Shown here: positions 1 to 8,697 of the stretch, piece by piece
Layout: every line of letters starts with the position of its first letter
Position numbering within the stretch: position 1 is the stretch's first letter
From: Roseivirga sp.
Lineage (GTDB): Bacteria > Bacteroidota > Bacteroidia > Cytophagales > Cyclobacteriaceae
Assembly: GCA_029262895.1 (NCBI GenBank)
Contig: JAJCYM010000043.1
Coordinates: forward strand, 62,001-126,000
Direction of reading: 5' to 3'
Length of the DNA: 64,000 nt
The notes under the pieces: model-generated
Seen by the model: the letters and a program-made list of their open reading frames with translations, nothing else
Told to the model about the DNA's origin: nothing
Database searches by the model: none
Program-made: the position numbers and the translations under genes

Positions 1-1488
1 AGACAACGCGACATTTAATCTTCTTGGGTCGGAAAAAAACCGAGTTGAACCGCAGTTTCTGGACACTGAAAAAAATACAATTTTGGCTTGTCTGCCTTGA
101 AAGGCGTCAACCGTGTCAATTTCAATGTTTTTAAAGTAGGATTCTTTCAAAACGGAAATTAGGTGCTTTTTCTGATCTTTATAAGGTGTGATAATTGCTA
201 TCGAAATATCGGATGAAAATTTGATTTTTATTTTTTTTAACTCATCTACTATTAAAGATGCTTCTTCAATGTTTCGAAGTTTACCACCTTGAGAAATAGG
301 TTTTTGTCCAACTAGTGTTTTCGGAGTATAATCTAACCACTGCAGTGAGTCCGTTTTACTTTCATTTCTTCCATTTGTTAAGCCCTCTCCGGGATAAAAT
401 TGTTCTGACACCAAAGTTCCTATTTCATCTGTCATTCTATATTGAGTATTTAGAAATGCCTTCATGTTTTCAGGGCATGACTCATATAGTCGATCAACTA
501 AGCTGTCATTTTTTAGTATATCAGCATCTAAGTTCAAGGCTTCAGCAACTTCGATTTCTTCTCTGCAAAACACCGGAGGTAGTTGTTTTGGATCACCTAC
601 CAAAATAATTTTCTTTGCATTTTGAGCTGCTAGAAATATTTCAGGCAGAGTTGCTTTTGATACCTCATCAATAATTACTAGATCCCATGGTTTATCGCCT
701 AATTCCAGACGAAAACGACTCATCTGGTTACATGTGATACCTACGATAGACACTTTTTCTAGTATCAATTTGTGAATCCATTTCCCACTCAATCGATGAT
801 CATCAGTTTCATTTTGAAAGTCAACTGATAATTCTTCTAATTCAAGTAATGCAAATATTTCCTTCGAAATGATCTTATAGTTTTTTGTTAAATGAGCTTC
901 ATATTCTTGAACATATGTCTTGAACTCATGTTCATTAAAGTTCGATTGAGCATATTTAAATTTCGGATACCTTAAAATTTTTAAATGTTCATCTTCAATG
1001 ATATCTATGATTCTTTCCAGAGCATTATCCACTGCAATGTGTGTTTCGGATGCGATGGCAACTCTTGAAGATGGGTTGTTCTTAATAAATTGTGCTGTTA
1101 TTTCTGCAATTACAGAGGTCTTACCTGTTCCAGGAGGTCCTTGAACAAGAAATAAATTTTTACTAGTTAGCGCCTTGTCAATTGCTTCCGTACTACTACC
1201 ATTAGGGTTAGTATTAAAATAGTCTATGAAATATTGTTGAGGTTTAGATATATCAAGATCATTATTTGAATTCAAGGATGAATTCAAATGAGCTACCCCA
1301 TTATACACATCTGAAAAAAGATTAAACAGCTCAATGTTTAAAGGGGCGGCATGTCGAGCATCAGATACTACATCTCGTTGTTTTTCATATTTTCTTTTAG
1401 AGCCATCTTCAATATCGTCCTTATTAATAAGTTCATTAAGGAACTTAATCCACAATTCTAAATATTCTAAGTATGTACCAGGACTCAT
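1..1488 (-). CDS. SF1 UPF1/Dna2-like helicase, C-terminus cut by window edge
   Basis: The visible 496 residues show a complete set of superfamily 1 helicase motifs: Walker A GPPGTGKT at residues 117-124, a DEAD-like box containing VIIDEVSKA, motif III VGDPKQLPPV, motif IV QYRM, the TPYKDQ stretch, motif V around VDAFQGRQ and the beginning of motif VI (RRLNVALS) at the very edge. These motifs place it in the UPF1/Dna2 (SF1B) group, which moves 5' to 3' on single-stranded DNA or RNA. No nuclease domain is visible, but one could follow beyond the edge. The ATG overlaps the stop of the preceding small gene as ATGA, so translation is probably coupled. It is the last visible gene of a four-gene operon. 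Whether it acts on DNA or RNA cannot be told. Confidence 0.92.
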   Translation of the reverse strand, partial: MSPGTYLEYLELWIKFLNELINKDDIEDGSKRKYEKQRDVVSDARHAAPLNIELFNLFSDVYNGVAHLNSSLNSNNDLDISKPQQYFIDYFNTNPNGSSTEAIDKALTSKNLFLVQGPPGTGKTSVIAEITAQFIKNNPSSRVAIASETHIAVDNALERIIDIIEDEHLKILRYPKFKYAQSNFNEHEFKTYVQEYEAHLTKNYKIISKEIFALLELEELSVDFQNETDDHRLSGKWIHKLILEKVSIVGITCNQMSRFRLELGDKPWDLVIIDEVSKATLPEIFLAAQNAKKIILVGDPKQLPPVFCREEIEVAEALNLDADILKNDSLVDRLYESCPENMKAFLNTQYRMTDEIGTLVSEQFYPGEGLTNGRNESKTDSLQWLDYTPKTLVGQKPISQGGKLRNIEEASLIVDELKKIKIKFSSDISIAIITPYKDQKKHLISVLKESYFKNIEIDTVDAFQGRQAKIVFFSVSRNCGSTRFFSDPRRLNVALS

Positions 1489-1856
1489 TTTTTTAGGTTA
1501 ATTATTTCACCAATGAAATTGGGGTGATCCATATCTAATTCGAGCAACAATTTATAGAGGTCAGTATTTTTGTCAGCCAAAGTTTTATCCGTATTGCGTA
1601 TTGCTAATATCTCTGAAAAGTTGTTGTGAAGTAAATAGTAATCCTTAGTAAGCTTTAAACCTCCAAAAATATCATCTAACTCAACAATTGAATATTCGAT
1701 TAAATCGGATAGGGTAAGCACTAAACGGTCTTTATGGATAATTTGGAAAATATCTTCAATGACATCAGGATAAATGAAACCAGATTTGACACATTCAATA
1801 AATGCCAGATGAAGGGTTTTGATTTTTTCTTTTCTAAATATGCTTATTGGTATCAT
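1485..1856 (-). CDS. small hypothetical protein of the helicase operon
   Basis: This encodes 123 residues from an ATG at 1856. A TTG at 1883 would add nine residues and overlap the upstream gene by 7 bp, so the start is uncertain. I do not recognise the family. The protein has no signal peptide, membrane segment or catalytic motif; it looks helical, with an acidic middle (residues about 25-60) and a C-terminus ending in LKK. Its stop overlaps the helicase start (ATGA), so the two are very likely translated together and may form a complex. A small middle component beside an ATPase and a coiled-coil protein recalls three-component conflict systems, but that is analogy only. Confidence 0.75.
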   Translation of the reverse strand: MIPISIFRKEKIKTLHLAFIECVKSGFIYPDVIEDIFQIIHKDRLVLTLSDLIEYSIVELDDIFGGLKLTKDYYLLHNNFSEILAIRNTDKTLADKNTDLYKLLLELDMDHPNFIGEIINLKK

Positions 1857-1876
1857 ACTATAAAGGAATATATGGT

Positions 1877-3193
1877 TTAGCAATGTTTGAGTTTCTTCAT
1901 CTTCGGAGCTTTAAAATCCTCTATATTATTGATTTCAGGTTTTAATGTTTCTGAAAAAAGATGGTCAATATTGCTTGGGTGAAAATCCCTCAATCCATTT
2001 TTGAGTAAGTTTAAGAGATGACGTTTTTCACGTTTGAGTTCATGAAATTGAGCATTGTAGTTCTTGTACTGGCCATCTAGTTCATGTTCAAATTCTCTTA
2101 TCTCTTGAATCTTTTTGAATGACCTTGACAATTCAGATTTAATATTTTTGATTTCTTCGTTATTTCTAATTATTTCTTTTTTGTAGTAATCCAATTTCGA
2201 ATAATCATGATATTTATAACAATCATCTTTAAGCTTACGTAGTATGTTCTTTTTATCTTCGAGAGGTGTTTTTTCTTGATGTACTTGATCTTTCTTTTCT
2301 TTCAAATATTTCCTCTTTTCTTCAAGGTTAGATCGTTTCATTTTGATACCTATCATTAATTTTTCAAGACTGGAAATTCTGTCGTTTAAATCTTCGAAAA
2401 GCTCACTTGTATTTGTATTGAACACATTATATGCATTGAATAGGGTATAATATTTACGGCCTTTAATAATGTAATCGGCATTTAGTCTTTGTGTAATTTG
2501 TTTTTGCGATTCAAGGCTATTAGCACAAAGTATTTGCTCACTGTAGAACTTTTTATTTTGATCTTTTAGCCTCTTTTTTCTTTGGTCAAGCTCTTTAAGT
2601 TTTTGAAAGTTCTGATCATTCTTGAGACGTACTAAAACTTTTTTGTAGCTCTTCTTTTCAAATGAATCTATGAGGCCATAACTTCCATAAGTTGATTTTG
2701 TGACATGCGCCTCGAGAGCTTTGTATGTTCCTATGTTCAATTTTTTAAATTCTGTCAGATTATTGAGACAATGAATTCTCATGTGATAATCGGACTGAGA
2801 TTTATATAAAACTGTTAGCTCATTAATTTGTTTTACTTCATCATTTATCAGAGTTCGAGATGCCCTGAGAACCATTTTATGGTTGTATAGGAGTTGTTGT
2901 CTTAATTTTTCATTGTAACAATCTACCAAACAGTCAATGACCTCTAAATACTGATTGCCTACGAGATTGGTGATATGAATGATGGTATCAATAACTTTAG
3001 TGTATTGTTTAGTTTCCTTTCTTAGATATTTGATTTGTTCGTGTAGGATGTCTCTTTTCTTATTATAATATTTCTTGAGTTTCTTATTTGAATTCAGGAT
3101 TATCTTATCATAATTTTCAATTAGTTCCTCAATTTCTACGCGCTTTTCAGCTAACCTTTTGTTTAAGTGTTGATGTACCAATTTGGTCAGCAT
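1877..3193 (-). CDS. long coiled-coil protein of the helicase operon
   Basis: This 438-residue protein is very rich in Lys, Glu, Gln and Asn. It has long heptad-like stretches at about residues 15-70, 190-240 and 270-385, so it is predicted to be mostly coiled coil. It has no Walker A motif, so it is not an SMC or Rad50 ATPase although its arms resemble theirs. No signal peptide or membrane segment is visible. It starts 11 bp after the stop of the glycine-zipper gene and runs into the small gene downstream. A scaffold or adaptor between the membrane protein and the helicase is the natural inference. Its AT-rich codons match its operon neighbours and differ from the housekeeping genes after 5030. 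Confidence 0.8.
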   Translation of the reverse strand: MLTKLVHQHLNKRLAEKRVEIEELIENYDKIILNSNKKLKKYYNKKRDILHEQIKYLRKETKQYTKVIDTIIHITNLVGNQYLEVIDCLVDCYNEKLRQQLLYNHKMVLRASRTLINDEVKQINELTVLYKSQSDYHMRIHCLNNLTEFKKLNIGTYKALEAHVTKSTYGSYGLIDSFEKKSYKKVLVRLKNDQNFQKLKELDQRKKRLKDQNKKFYSEQILCANSLESQKQITQRLNADYIIKGRKYYTLFNAYNVFNTNTSELFEDLNDRISSLEKLMIGIKMKRSNLEEKRKYLKEKKDQVHQEKTPLEDKKNILRKLKDDCYKYHDYSKLDYYKKEIIRNNEEIKNIKSELSRSFKKIQEIREFEHELDGQYKNYNAQFHELKREKRHLLNLLKNGLRDFHPSNIDHLFSETLKPEINNIEDFKAPKMKKLKHC

Positions 3194-3204
3194 GATGTAT
3201 AAGT

Positions 3205-4404
3205 CTATGAGAAAAACTGTTGGGCTTGTTTAATCGGCAATAAGATGGTTCCATCAAATACACCATCGGACATTTTGTCAAGTATGTCCAAATAGTAGCT
3301 TTGATTTGCTGAGGGACCGAAAAGATCAATCTCCTGTCTAATTGATGCTATATCATTTCTAAAATCCTTGATCCGCAAACTTCTATTTTCAATCGATGAA
3401 AAAGCCTCTTGATATTTATATACTTGTCCTATAAAATTGTCTTTACTAAGATTGGATATGTTGGTTCTAGAAAACATGTGTTGTTTAACCTCTTCAGCAA
3501 ACTGGGCCATGTATTCTTCGGCACCATCATAATAAAGATGACGTGAAACGGAAATGTCTTTTCGTATTTGTTCAATTGATGCAGTAAATTGATTATCTAT
3601 TTCCTCTGCGAACGTATGATAATTGGAATCATTAATTAAATCGGGGTTTTCTAAACTAGATTTGAGTTCATTTAGTATTTGCTTTTTTGCACCATACTCT
3701 GAAAACGATCCAATAGCTCCATAACAAGGGATGAGATGTTTCATTGAAAATTGATATTCAGACATTGAGCCAATACTATCTAGATATTTGTAAATGGTTA
3801 TCTGGTTACTATATTCACCGTTTACCTTAGCTAAATCACTTTTGAATCGGTCGATTCCTTCTTGCTTTGCGCTGCCAACTATGGCATTACCACACAATCC
3901 TCCTAAAACACTTCCTATGACAGTTCCTAATGGGCCAAAGGCTGTTCCAATTGTGGCACCAAAACCAATGGAATTCGACATGAACCCAAATGCGCTAGCC
4001 CCCAAAGTGGACATTGAAGAAATGACCGCACTACTCAATGTGTCAGAAATCATTTCATCCCCATCAATTTCACCTATGGAGTATTTAAAGAGAGACTTGG
4101 AGAAGGGTATTACAAAATCTAAGTTTTCTAATGTGAAATCCTTTATATTCTCGTGATAATTATTCAGGAGCTGAAACTCAACTTGGTCGTTGGCTACATG
4201 TTGTATATTGTAGTTAATACCGTTAATGACAATATCTCGTAAAACATCACCAAATAAATCTGGGTTAGTATGTTTTGATTCTATTAAGTGTATCACATCA
4301 TTAATGGATTCCGACACAAATCCACCAACCACATGTGCTTTGACACTTTCTATTACATTGTCTTGTTTTGGTTTATATTTTGAGTAGAAGAACCTTTCCT
4401 CCAT
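3205..4404 (-). CDS. glycine-zipper protein, putative membrane-active component
   Basis: This 399-residue protein is the first gene of the four-gene operon. Residues about 125-180 form one long hydrophobic tract full of small residues with recurring GxxxG-type spacing (for example GFGATIG, GPLGTVIG, GGLCGNAIVG), like the glycine zippers of membrane-inserting or pore-forming proteins. Soluble-looking, mostly helical regions lie on both sides, and the C-terminal third is charged. There is no N-terminal signal peptide, so it would be made in the cytoplasm and insert from inside. I do not recognise the family. In the operon it is the best candidate for an effector acting on the cell's own membrane, but a plain anchoring role is equally compatible with the sequence. 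Confidence 0.8.
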   Translation of the reverse strand: MEERFFYSKYKPKQDNVIESVKAHVVGGFVSESINDVIHLIESKHTNPDLFGDVLRDIVINGINYNIQHVANDQVEFQLLNNYHENIKDFTLENLDFVIPFSKSLFKYSIGEIDGDEMISDTLSSAVISSMSTLGASAFGFMSNSIGFGATIGTAFGPLGTVIGSVLGGLCGNAIVGSAKQEGIDRFKSDLAKVNGEYSNQITIYKYLDSIGSMSEYQFSMKHLIPCYGAIGSFSEYGAKKQILNELKSSLENPDLINDSNYHTFAEEIDNQFTASIEQIRKDISVSRHLYYDGAEEYMAQFAEEVKQHMFSRTNISNLSKDNFIGQVYKYQEAFSSIENRSLRIKDFRNDIASIRQEIDLFGPSANQSYYLDILDKMSDGVFDGTILLPIKQAQQFFS

Positions 4405-4448
4405 TTAAGTATGCTTGATCGGCTATTTAAGGGTCGAAGTAACTTACA

Positions 4449-4482
4449 AATAGTAGCCCTAGGTTATACATAGGGCTTATTT
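4449..4482 (-). terminator. stem-loop between the 49-residue gene and the helicase operon
   Basis: AGCCCTA (4455-4461) and TAGGGCT (4471-4477) form a perfect 7-bp stem with a 9-nt loop, extended by AAATA and TATTT after a 2-nt bulge. It lies downstream of the small minus-strand gene at 4578-4727 and upstream of the operon start at 4404, where a terminator or a 5' leader structure would fit. No clear U-tract follows on the minus strand, so the function is uncertain. Confidence 0.4.
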
Positions 4483-4577
4483 GCAAATCGACTGAATCGT
4501 ATTGATGTTAGTGATAAAGTACTAGTCAGAACGAGTTAAGCTTGGCTGATACTGTTATGATCTTTTAACTTGAGTTT

Positions 4578-4727
4578 TTAGTTTTTACATCCATTCTTTG
4601 AGCAAGTTGTTTTTTCATTTGAATTAACCCAATGTGTTGCATTAACCCTTGTGTCGAATCCACAACCCGTTGTTCCTCCCTTGGTTCCTCGGTGTACTTC
4701 TTTGGTTGGTGTGTGTTTTACCGCCAT
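4578..4727 (-). CDS. small Cys/Thr-rich protein, 49 residues
   Basis: This short frame starts with ATG at 4727 and ends with TAA at 4578-4580. The protein starts MAVKHTPTKEVHRG, followed by a GGTTGCGFDTR stretch and a tail of TCSKNGCKN type. It has three Cys in a C...CxxxxC arrangement and conserved-looking Gly and Trp. The composition is unlike random translation of AT-rich intergenic DNA, and small Bacteroidota proteins of similar appearance are known to me, without an assigned function. The Cys residues could bind a metal or be redox active. It stands alone between the accessory operon and housekeeping genes. A comparative search would settle whether it is real. Confidence 0.55.
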   Translation of the reverse strand: MAVKHTPTKEVHRGTKGGTTGCGFDTRVNATHWVNSNEKTTCSKNGCKN

Positions 4728-5029
4728 GATATTTATGGTTAAATATTGATTATTTATTTAATTTTTAGAGTAAACTATAATCAATATAGTGATTTTTCAT
4801 TAATGAAAATAGAAACGGATTTTCTTAGAATCAGAATTCCTCAAGCAAATTGGGATTAATCAAACTCCAAATTTTTTGCCTTTATTGGTGTTGTCACTAG
4901 CGAGCAGCCAATAATTAATCAAATCGATCTATTCTTTCAACAAAGGAGTAGATCAGGAAAGACAGCTTTAAAATTTCGTCCTCGGTTGACATTCATTAGC
5001 GGATAACCTTGAAAAATCCGTAAAGGAAA
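4728..5029. other. intergenic stretch, nothing recognised
   Basis: About 300 bp of AT-rich sequence lies upstream of the 49-residue gene and downstream of the pseudouridine synthase. I see no open frame of coding appearance, no tRNA and no long inverted repeat. The base composition changes here from the AT-rich accessory operon to the more balanced core genes, so the edge of the accessory region may lie in or near this stretch. No attachment-site-like direct repeat was found in the visible part. Confidence 0.4.
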
Positions 5030-5899
5030 TTAGGCAGATTGAGCTCCTTGAAATATTTTCATAAACCTCTCAGGAAGTTCATCATTTAAGTAGACGGTTT
5101 CCATTGTAAATGGGTGGATGAACCGTATCGTATAGGCATGCAAGTACAATCCCTTGCCTTTCAAAATTAAACCCTCAATTCCGTAGGTTGGATCACCCAA
5201 AATTGGATTCCCAATTTCTGAAAGATGTTTCCGTAGTTGGTGTCGCCTTCCCGTTTTGGGCTTTAATTCCACCAGATTGAGCTGACCGAACCTCTCTGAA
5301 GGAACGGATTGTTTTAGGGTGTAATTCGATTGAGATGGTTTACCATCGATGGCTGAATTAATGATCCCATGATCTTTCATTTTCCCAATTGTTACAGCGT
5401 AGTAGGTTTTTTCAACGGATTTGTTTTCAAACAATTGGTTTAAAGCACGTATACTATCCGGGGTTTTTCCGACCAACAGAATACCTGTGGTAGCGTAATC
5501 TAACCTGTGAACAGGTTGGGGTGTAGAGGCATAGGGAAGAAGAGAACTACGTTTGATATTTTGTGACAAGGCATTCGCAATCGTCTTAAAGCTATTCCCA
5601 CTTACTAGAATACCGGCAGGTTTGTGAATGGCTGCCAGGTGATCATCTTCAAATAATACCTTTAAGGGGAAAACCAATTTCTTCTTTGGGTTTGCTTTCT
5701 GGATGGAGAGCCTAATGGAGTCGCCACCATTGATCATGGTTGCGGTAGTAGCGATTGTGTCATTAACTGTAACATAATGCTTCTTTATAGCCTTCTTTAA
5801 TGCCGACTTCGTGAGTGCTGCCTCGAAAATACCTACACCATATTCCTGAAGACGAATAGGATTGGGCAGTTGAGGTACGATATGGATTTCGGTTTCCAA
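5030..5899 (-). CDS. RluA-family RNA pseudouridine synthase
   Basis: This enzyme isomerises uridine to pseudouridine in rRNA or tRNA. The 289-residue protein has an N-terminal S4-like RNA-binding region (about residues 25-70) and a catalytic domain with the signature HRLDYATTG at 131-139. Asp134 is the expected catalytic aspartate, and the RxxxHQLR-like element (GRRHQLRKHL) follows. The start is a TTG at 5899: the frame upstream is closed by a stop 15 bp before and offers no ATG. Length and motifs fit the RluA/RluD/TruC group, but the target position cannot be read from sequence. It stands alone on the minus strand. Confidence 0.9.
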   Translation of the reverse strand: METEIHIVPQLPNPIRLQEYGVGIFEAALTKSALKKAIKKHYVTVNDTIATTATMINGGDSIRLSIQKANPKKKLVFPLKVLFEDDHLAAIHKPAGILVSGNSFKTIANALSQNIKRSSLLPYASTPQPVHRLDYATTGILLVGKTPDSIRALNQLFENKSVEKTYYAVTIGKMKDHGIINSAIDGKPSQSNYTLKQSVPSERFGQLNLVELKPKTGRRHQLRKHLSEIGNPILGDPTYGIEGLILKGKGLYLHAYTIRFIHPFTMETVYLNDELPERFMKIFQGAQSA

Positions 5900-6035
5900 T
5901 TCTGAATGAAACGATTACGAATATAGGGTTAAAGTATATTTGAAGCCGCTGTTCGTGTCCTAACAAAGGGCTCTCATAAGGTGCCCACCCCTTAGTGCCC
6001 GAGTCTCAGTAGATTATACAACCCTTTAATGTACA

Positions 6036-6260
6036 TTACCCTTTTGCATATGATTCCAGGTAACCACATGATGTGCATCTGTAGGTTTCAACAGGAAAAC
6101 TAGATCTACCTCTCGTTTTAAGGCCTTTCCAAATACTAGGTTCTGCTGAGCCCTCAATCCATGTAGTGGTGGTTAGCTGCTCACGCCCATGGGTGAAATC
6201 AGCGACAAAACCTTCTTCCATTTTTTGGTGGCATTTTGAACAGGTTTTTGAACTCGACAT
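6036..6260 (-). CDS. small zinc-ribbon-like protein
   Basis: This 74-residue protein has two CxxC knuckles, CSKC at residues 7-10 and CTSC near 63-66, followed by GYLESYAKG. Such an arrangement folds as a zinc ribbon. Between them is a conserved-looking segment with two Trp residues (WIEGSAEPSIWKGLK). It resembles small Bacteroidota and Firmicutes proteins of unknown function that share the CxxC...RCxxCGYLExYA layout. It has no signal peptide, so it should be cytoplasmic. The ATG is clear, and the gene is flanked by short non-coding spacers, so it is probably a single transcription unit. Confidence 0.75.
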   Translation of the reverse strand: MSSSKTCSKCHQKMEEGFVADFTHGREQLTTTTWIEGSAEPSIWKGLKTRGRSSFPVETYRCTSCGYLESYAKG

Positions 6261-6389
6261 AGTAGTTTTCTTTCAATTGTTATTCAAAATGGGCGTTTGC
6301 ACCACCTGGAATTTTTGATGGTGTAATAAGAACGAATTAAATAGCTAAGGATACAAATGTCTAGCATTTCACATAGCTATGCGAGGGCT

Positions 6390-6422
6390 AGATTTGCCGA
6401 CTTTCAAAAAGTCGACAAATCT
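6390..6422 (-). terminator. stem-loop downstream of glutaryl-CoA dehydrogenase
   Basis: Arms at 6390-6404 and 6408-6422 are complementary over 15 bp with a single mismatch (a G-U pair in RNA on one strand) and a 3-nt loop. The stem starts about 23 bp after the stop of the dehydrogenase on the minus strand. No U-tract follows, so this is either a factor-assisted terminator or an mRNA end-stabilising hairpin. Confidence 0.5.
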
Positions 6423-6444
6423 ACGGGGTGGAAGTACCGAAATT

Positions 6445-7659
6445 TTATTTAAAAGCCGGAATCCCGGTTATCTCAGCACCCAATATCAGCAGGTGGATAT
6501 CGTGTGTTCCTTCATAAGTTAACACAGATTCGAGATTAGCCATATGGCGCATCATGGAATATTCGCCAGTAATGCCCATGCCACCATGCATTTGCCGTGC
6601 CTCACGGGCAATATTTAAAGCTACTTCAACCGCATTACGCTTGGCCATTGAGATTTGAGGAGTAGTGGCTTTGCCTTCATTAAAGAGCTGTCCCAGGCGG
6701 AGGTTCAATAATTGCGCCTTGGTGATCTCGGTAAGCATTTCCGCCAGTTTCTTTTGCTGTAACTGGAAAGAACCGATGGGCTTGTCAAACTGGATTCGTT
6801 CAGCACAATATCTTCTGGCAGATTCGTAACAGTCCATAGCCGCACCAATAGCTCCCCAGGCAATGCCATAACGGGCAGAGTCCAGGCACATCATTGGAGC
6901 ACCTAATCCACTTTTATTAGGCAATAGATTTTGTTTGGGGACTTTGACATTGTCAAAGACAAGCTCTCCTGTGGCGCTGGCTCTGAGTGACCATTTGCCA
7001 TGAGTTTCAGGGGCTGAAAAGCCTTCCATACCCTTTTCAACAATTAGTCCATGAATTCTTCCCTCTTCATTTTTAGCCCAGACTACGGCTACATCCGCAT
7101 GGGGTGAGTTGGAGATCCACATTTTGGCACCATTCAAAAGATAGTGATCACCCATATCCTTAAAGTTGGTAGTCATGCCGGATGGGTTGGAACCATGATC
7201 TGGTTCTGTCAGGCCAAAGCAGCCAAGCCATTCACCAGAAGCCAGTTTGGGCAGATACTTCTTGCGTTGCTCTTCATTGCCAAACTTATAAATAGGATAC
7301 ATGACCAATGAGCCTTGCACAGAAGCCGTAGAGCGCATGCCAGAGTCACCACGCTCAATTTCCTGCATAATCAGTCCATAGGCGATATAGTCCATGCCAC
7401 CACAACCATACTCGGCAGGCAACTGAGGACCAAAAGCTCCGATATCACCAAACTTCTTAACGATCTCATAGGGGAAATGAGCCCGCTGACACCAATCTTC
7501 GATGTAAGGAGAGATTTCTTTCTTGACGAAATCACGTACCGCTCCACGTACCATGATATGCTCTTCAGTGAGCAAATCATCCATGCCATAAAAATCGGGA
7601 TGTTCGAAAAGATCTTGCTTGGATGATTTTTGAATATCGGAAGAAATGTCGGTGCTCAT
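6445..7659 (-). CDS. glutaryl-CoA dehydrogenase
   Basis: This is a flavoprotein of the acyl-CoA dehydrogenase family. It oxidises and decarboxylates glutaryl-CoA to crotonyl-CoA in lysine and tryptophan breakdown. The 404-residue protein shows the family's FAD and substrate motifs (GLTEPDHGSNP, WISNSPHADVAVVWAK, RQMHGGMGI). The C-terminal segment around TYEGTHDIH contains Glu383 in the place of the catalytic base of glutaryl-CoA dehydrogenases, and the Arg-containing ARYGIAWG stretch is also typical of that subgroup. It diverges from tryptophan 2,3-dioxygenase at 7724, whose pathway can feed into glutaryl-CoA, which supports the call. A different short-chain acyl-CoA substrate remains possible. 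Confidence 0.88.
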   Translation of the reverse strand: MSTDISSDIQKSSKQDLFEHPDFYGMDDLLTEEHIMVRGAVRDFVKKEISPYIEDWCQRAHFPYEIVKKFGDIGAFGPQLPAEYGCGGMDYIAYGLIMQEIERGDSGMRSTASVQGSLVMYPIYKFGNEEQRKKYLPKLASGEWLGCFGLTEPDHGSNPSGMTTNFKDMGDHYLLNGAKMWISNSPHADVAVVWAKNEEGRIHGLIVEKGMEGFSAPETHGKWSLRASATGELVFDNVKVPKQNLLPNKSGLGAPMMCLDSARYGIAWGAIGAAMDCYESARRYCAERIQFDKPIGSFQLQQKKLAEMLTEITKAQLLNLRLGQLFNEGKATTPQISMAKRNAVEVALNIAREARQMHGGMGITGEYSMMRHMANLESVLTYEGTHDIHLLILGAEITGIPAFK

Positions 7660-7723
7660 AAGTATTTGTTTTCTGAATCAAAAGTGGCCAATTTTGTCCC
7701 CACTTTTTAGACTCTGCAAACCT

Positions 7724-8689
7724 ATGAACAAGTCCGAAATCGACCAAGATATATTAGAGAGAATTCAGCAGCTCGAGGAGAAGTACAAAGCCATGGGGCA
7801 AGATATGTCTTCTTACCTGGATGGTTTGCTGCATGCAGACTTTTTAAATTACTGGGATTATATCAATTTGGATTCTTTGCTGGCCCTTCAGCAGCCAAAA
7901 ACCAACTTCCCGGATGAGATGATTTTTATCATGTACCATCAGATTACAGAGTTGTATTTCAAGATGGCTCGCTGGGAAATGGAGCAAATACATGAACATA
8001 AGCATCCAGATATAGATTTTTTTATTGCCAGAGTGAAACGTGTAAACAACTATTTTGAGAACCTTTGCCATTCCTTTAACATCATGACTGATGGGATGGA
8101 GAGAGAACAATTCCTCAAATTTAGAATGTCATTGTTGCCATCTTCAGGCTTTCAATCGGCACAGTATAGGCTAATTGAAATTGGATCGACAGACTTGATT
8201 AACCTCGTCAACCTGGACAAGAGAGCCGATTTTGATGAAAATGCATCCGTAGCCGATATGTATGAGAGCATCTATTGGCTCACAGGAGCCACAGAGCTTG
8301 CCACAGGTAAAAAAACATTGACGCTAAAACAGTTCGAAGAGAAGTACTCTGAGGAATTTCTAAAGCTTGCGGAGAAAACAAGGGAGACCAACTTTGCCAG
8401 GCTGTTCTCAAAATTCTATACTGAGGATGACAAAGCGGAGGAGTTAAAAGCTCAACTGAAGAGGCTGGATATTATGGCGAATGTGGAGTGGCCATTGGCT
8501 CATTATAAGTCGGCAGTACGCTATTTACAAAAGGACCCTGAAGATATTAAGGCCACTGGAGGCACCAATTGGCAGAAATACTTACCACCCCGATTCCAGA
8601 AAATCGTATTCTTCCCCGATTTATGGACGGAAAAAGAAAGGAACGAATGGGGTAAATCCTGGGTGAAGACAAATGTTTTTGGGGCCTGA
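7724..8689 (+). CDS. tryptophan 2,3-dioxygenase family protein
   Basis: This haem enzyme opens the indole ring of L-tryptophan to N-formylkynurenine, the first step of the kynurenine pathway. The 321-residue protein starts at ATG 7724; the open frame extends upstream, but without family similarity. Family signatures are visible: YHQITELYFK at 71-80 with His72 in the distal active-site position, FRMSLLPSSGFQSAQYR at 133-149, His260 in PLAHYKS as the likely haem axial ligand, and the ATGGT turn that matches the family's GTGGS. It diverges from glutaryl-CoA dehydrogenase with a 64-bp gap that must hold both promoters. Loop residues differ from well-studied enzymes, so substrate range is inferred. 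Confidence 0.88.
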   Translation: MNKSEIDQDILERIQQLEEKYKAMGQDMSSYLDGLLHADFLNYWDYINLDSLLALQQPKTNFPDEMIFIMYHQITELYFKMARWEMEQIHEHKHPDIDFFIARVKRVNNYFENLCHSFNIMTDGMEREQFLKFRMSLLPSSGFQSAQYRLIEIGSTDLINLVNLDKRADFDENASVADMYESIYWLTGATELATGKKTLTLKQFEEKYSEEFLKLAEKTRETNFARLFSKFYTEDDKAEELKAQLKRLDIMANVEWPLAHYKSAVRYLQKDPEDIKATGGTNWQKYLPPRFQKIVFFPDLWTEKERNEWGKSWVKTNVFGA

Positions 8690-8697
8690 AGGCCCTT

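Noticed and set aside
1877-3193. SMC/Rad50-like ATPase
   Set aside because: No Walker A, Walker B or ABC signature is present; only the coiled-coil part resembles SMC arms.
3794-4156. Plus-strand frame of 120 residues opposite the glycine-zipper gene
   Set aside because: It is antisense to a clear gene, rich in Pro and hydrophobic residues as expected for the complement of Gly-rich codons, and lacks its own context.
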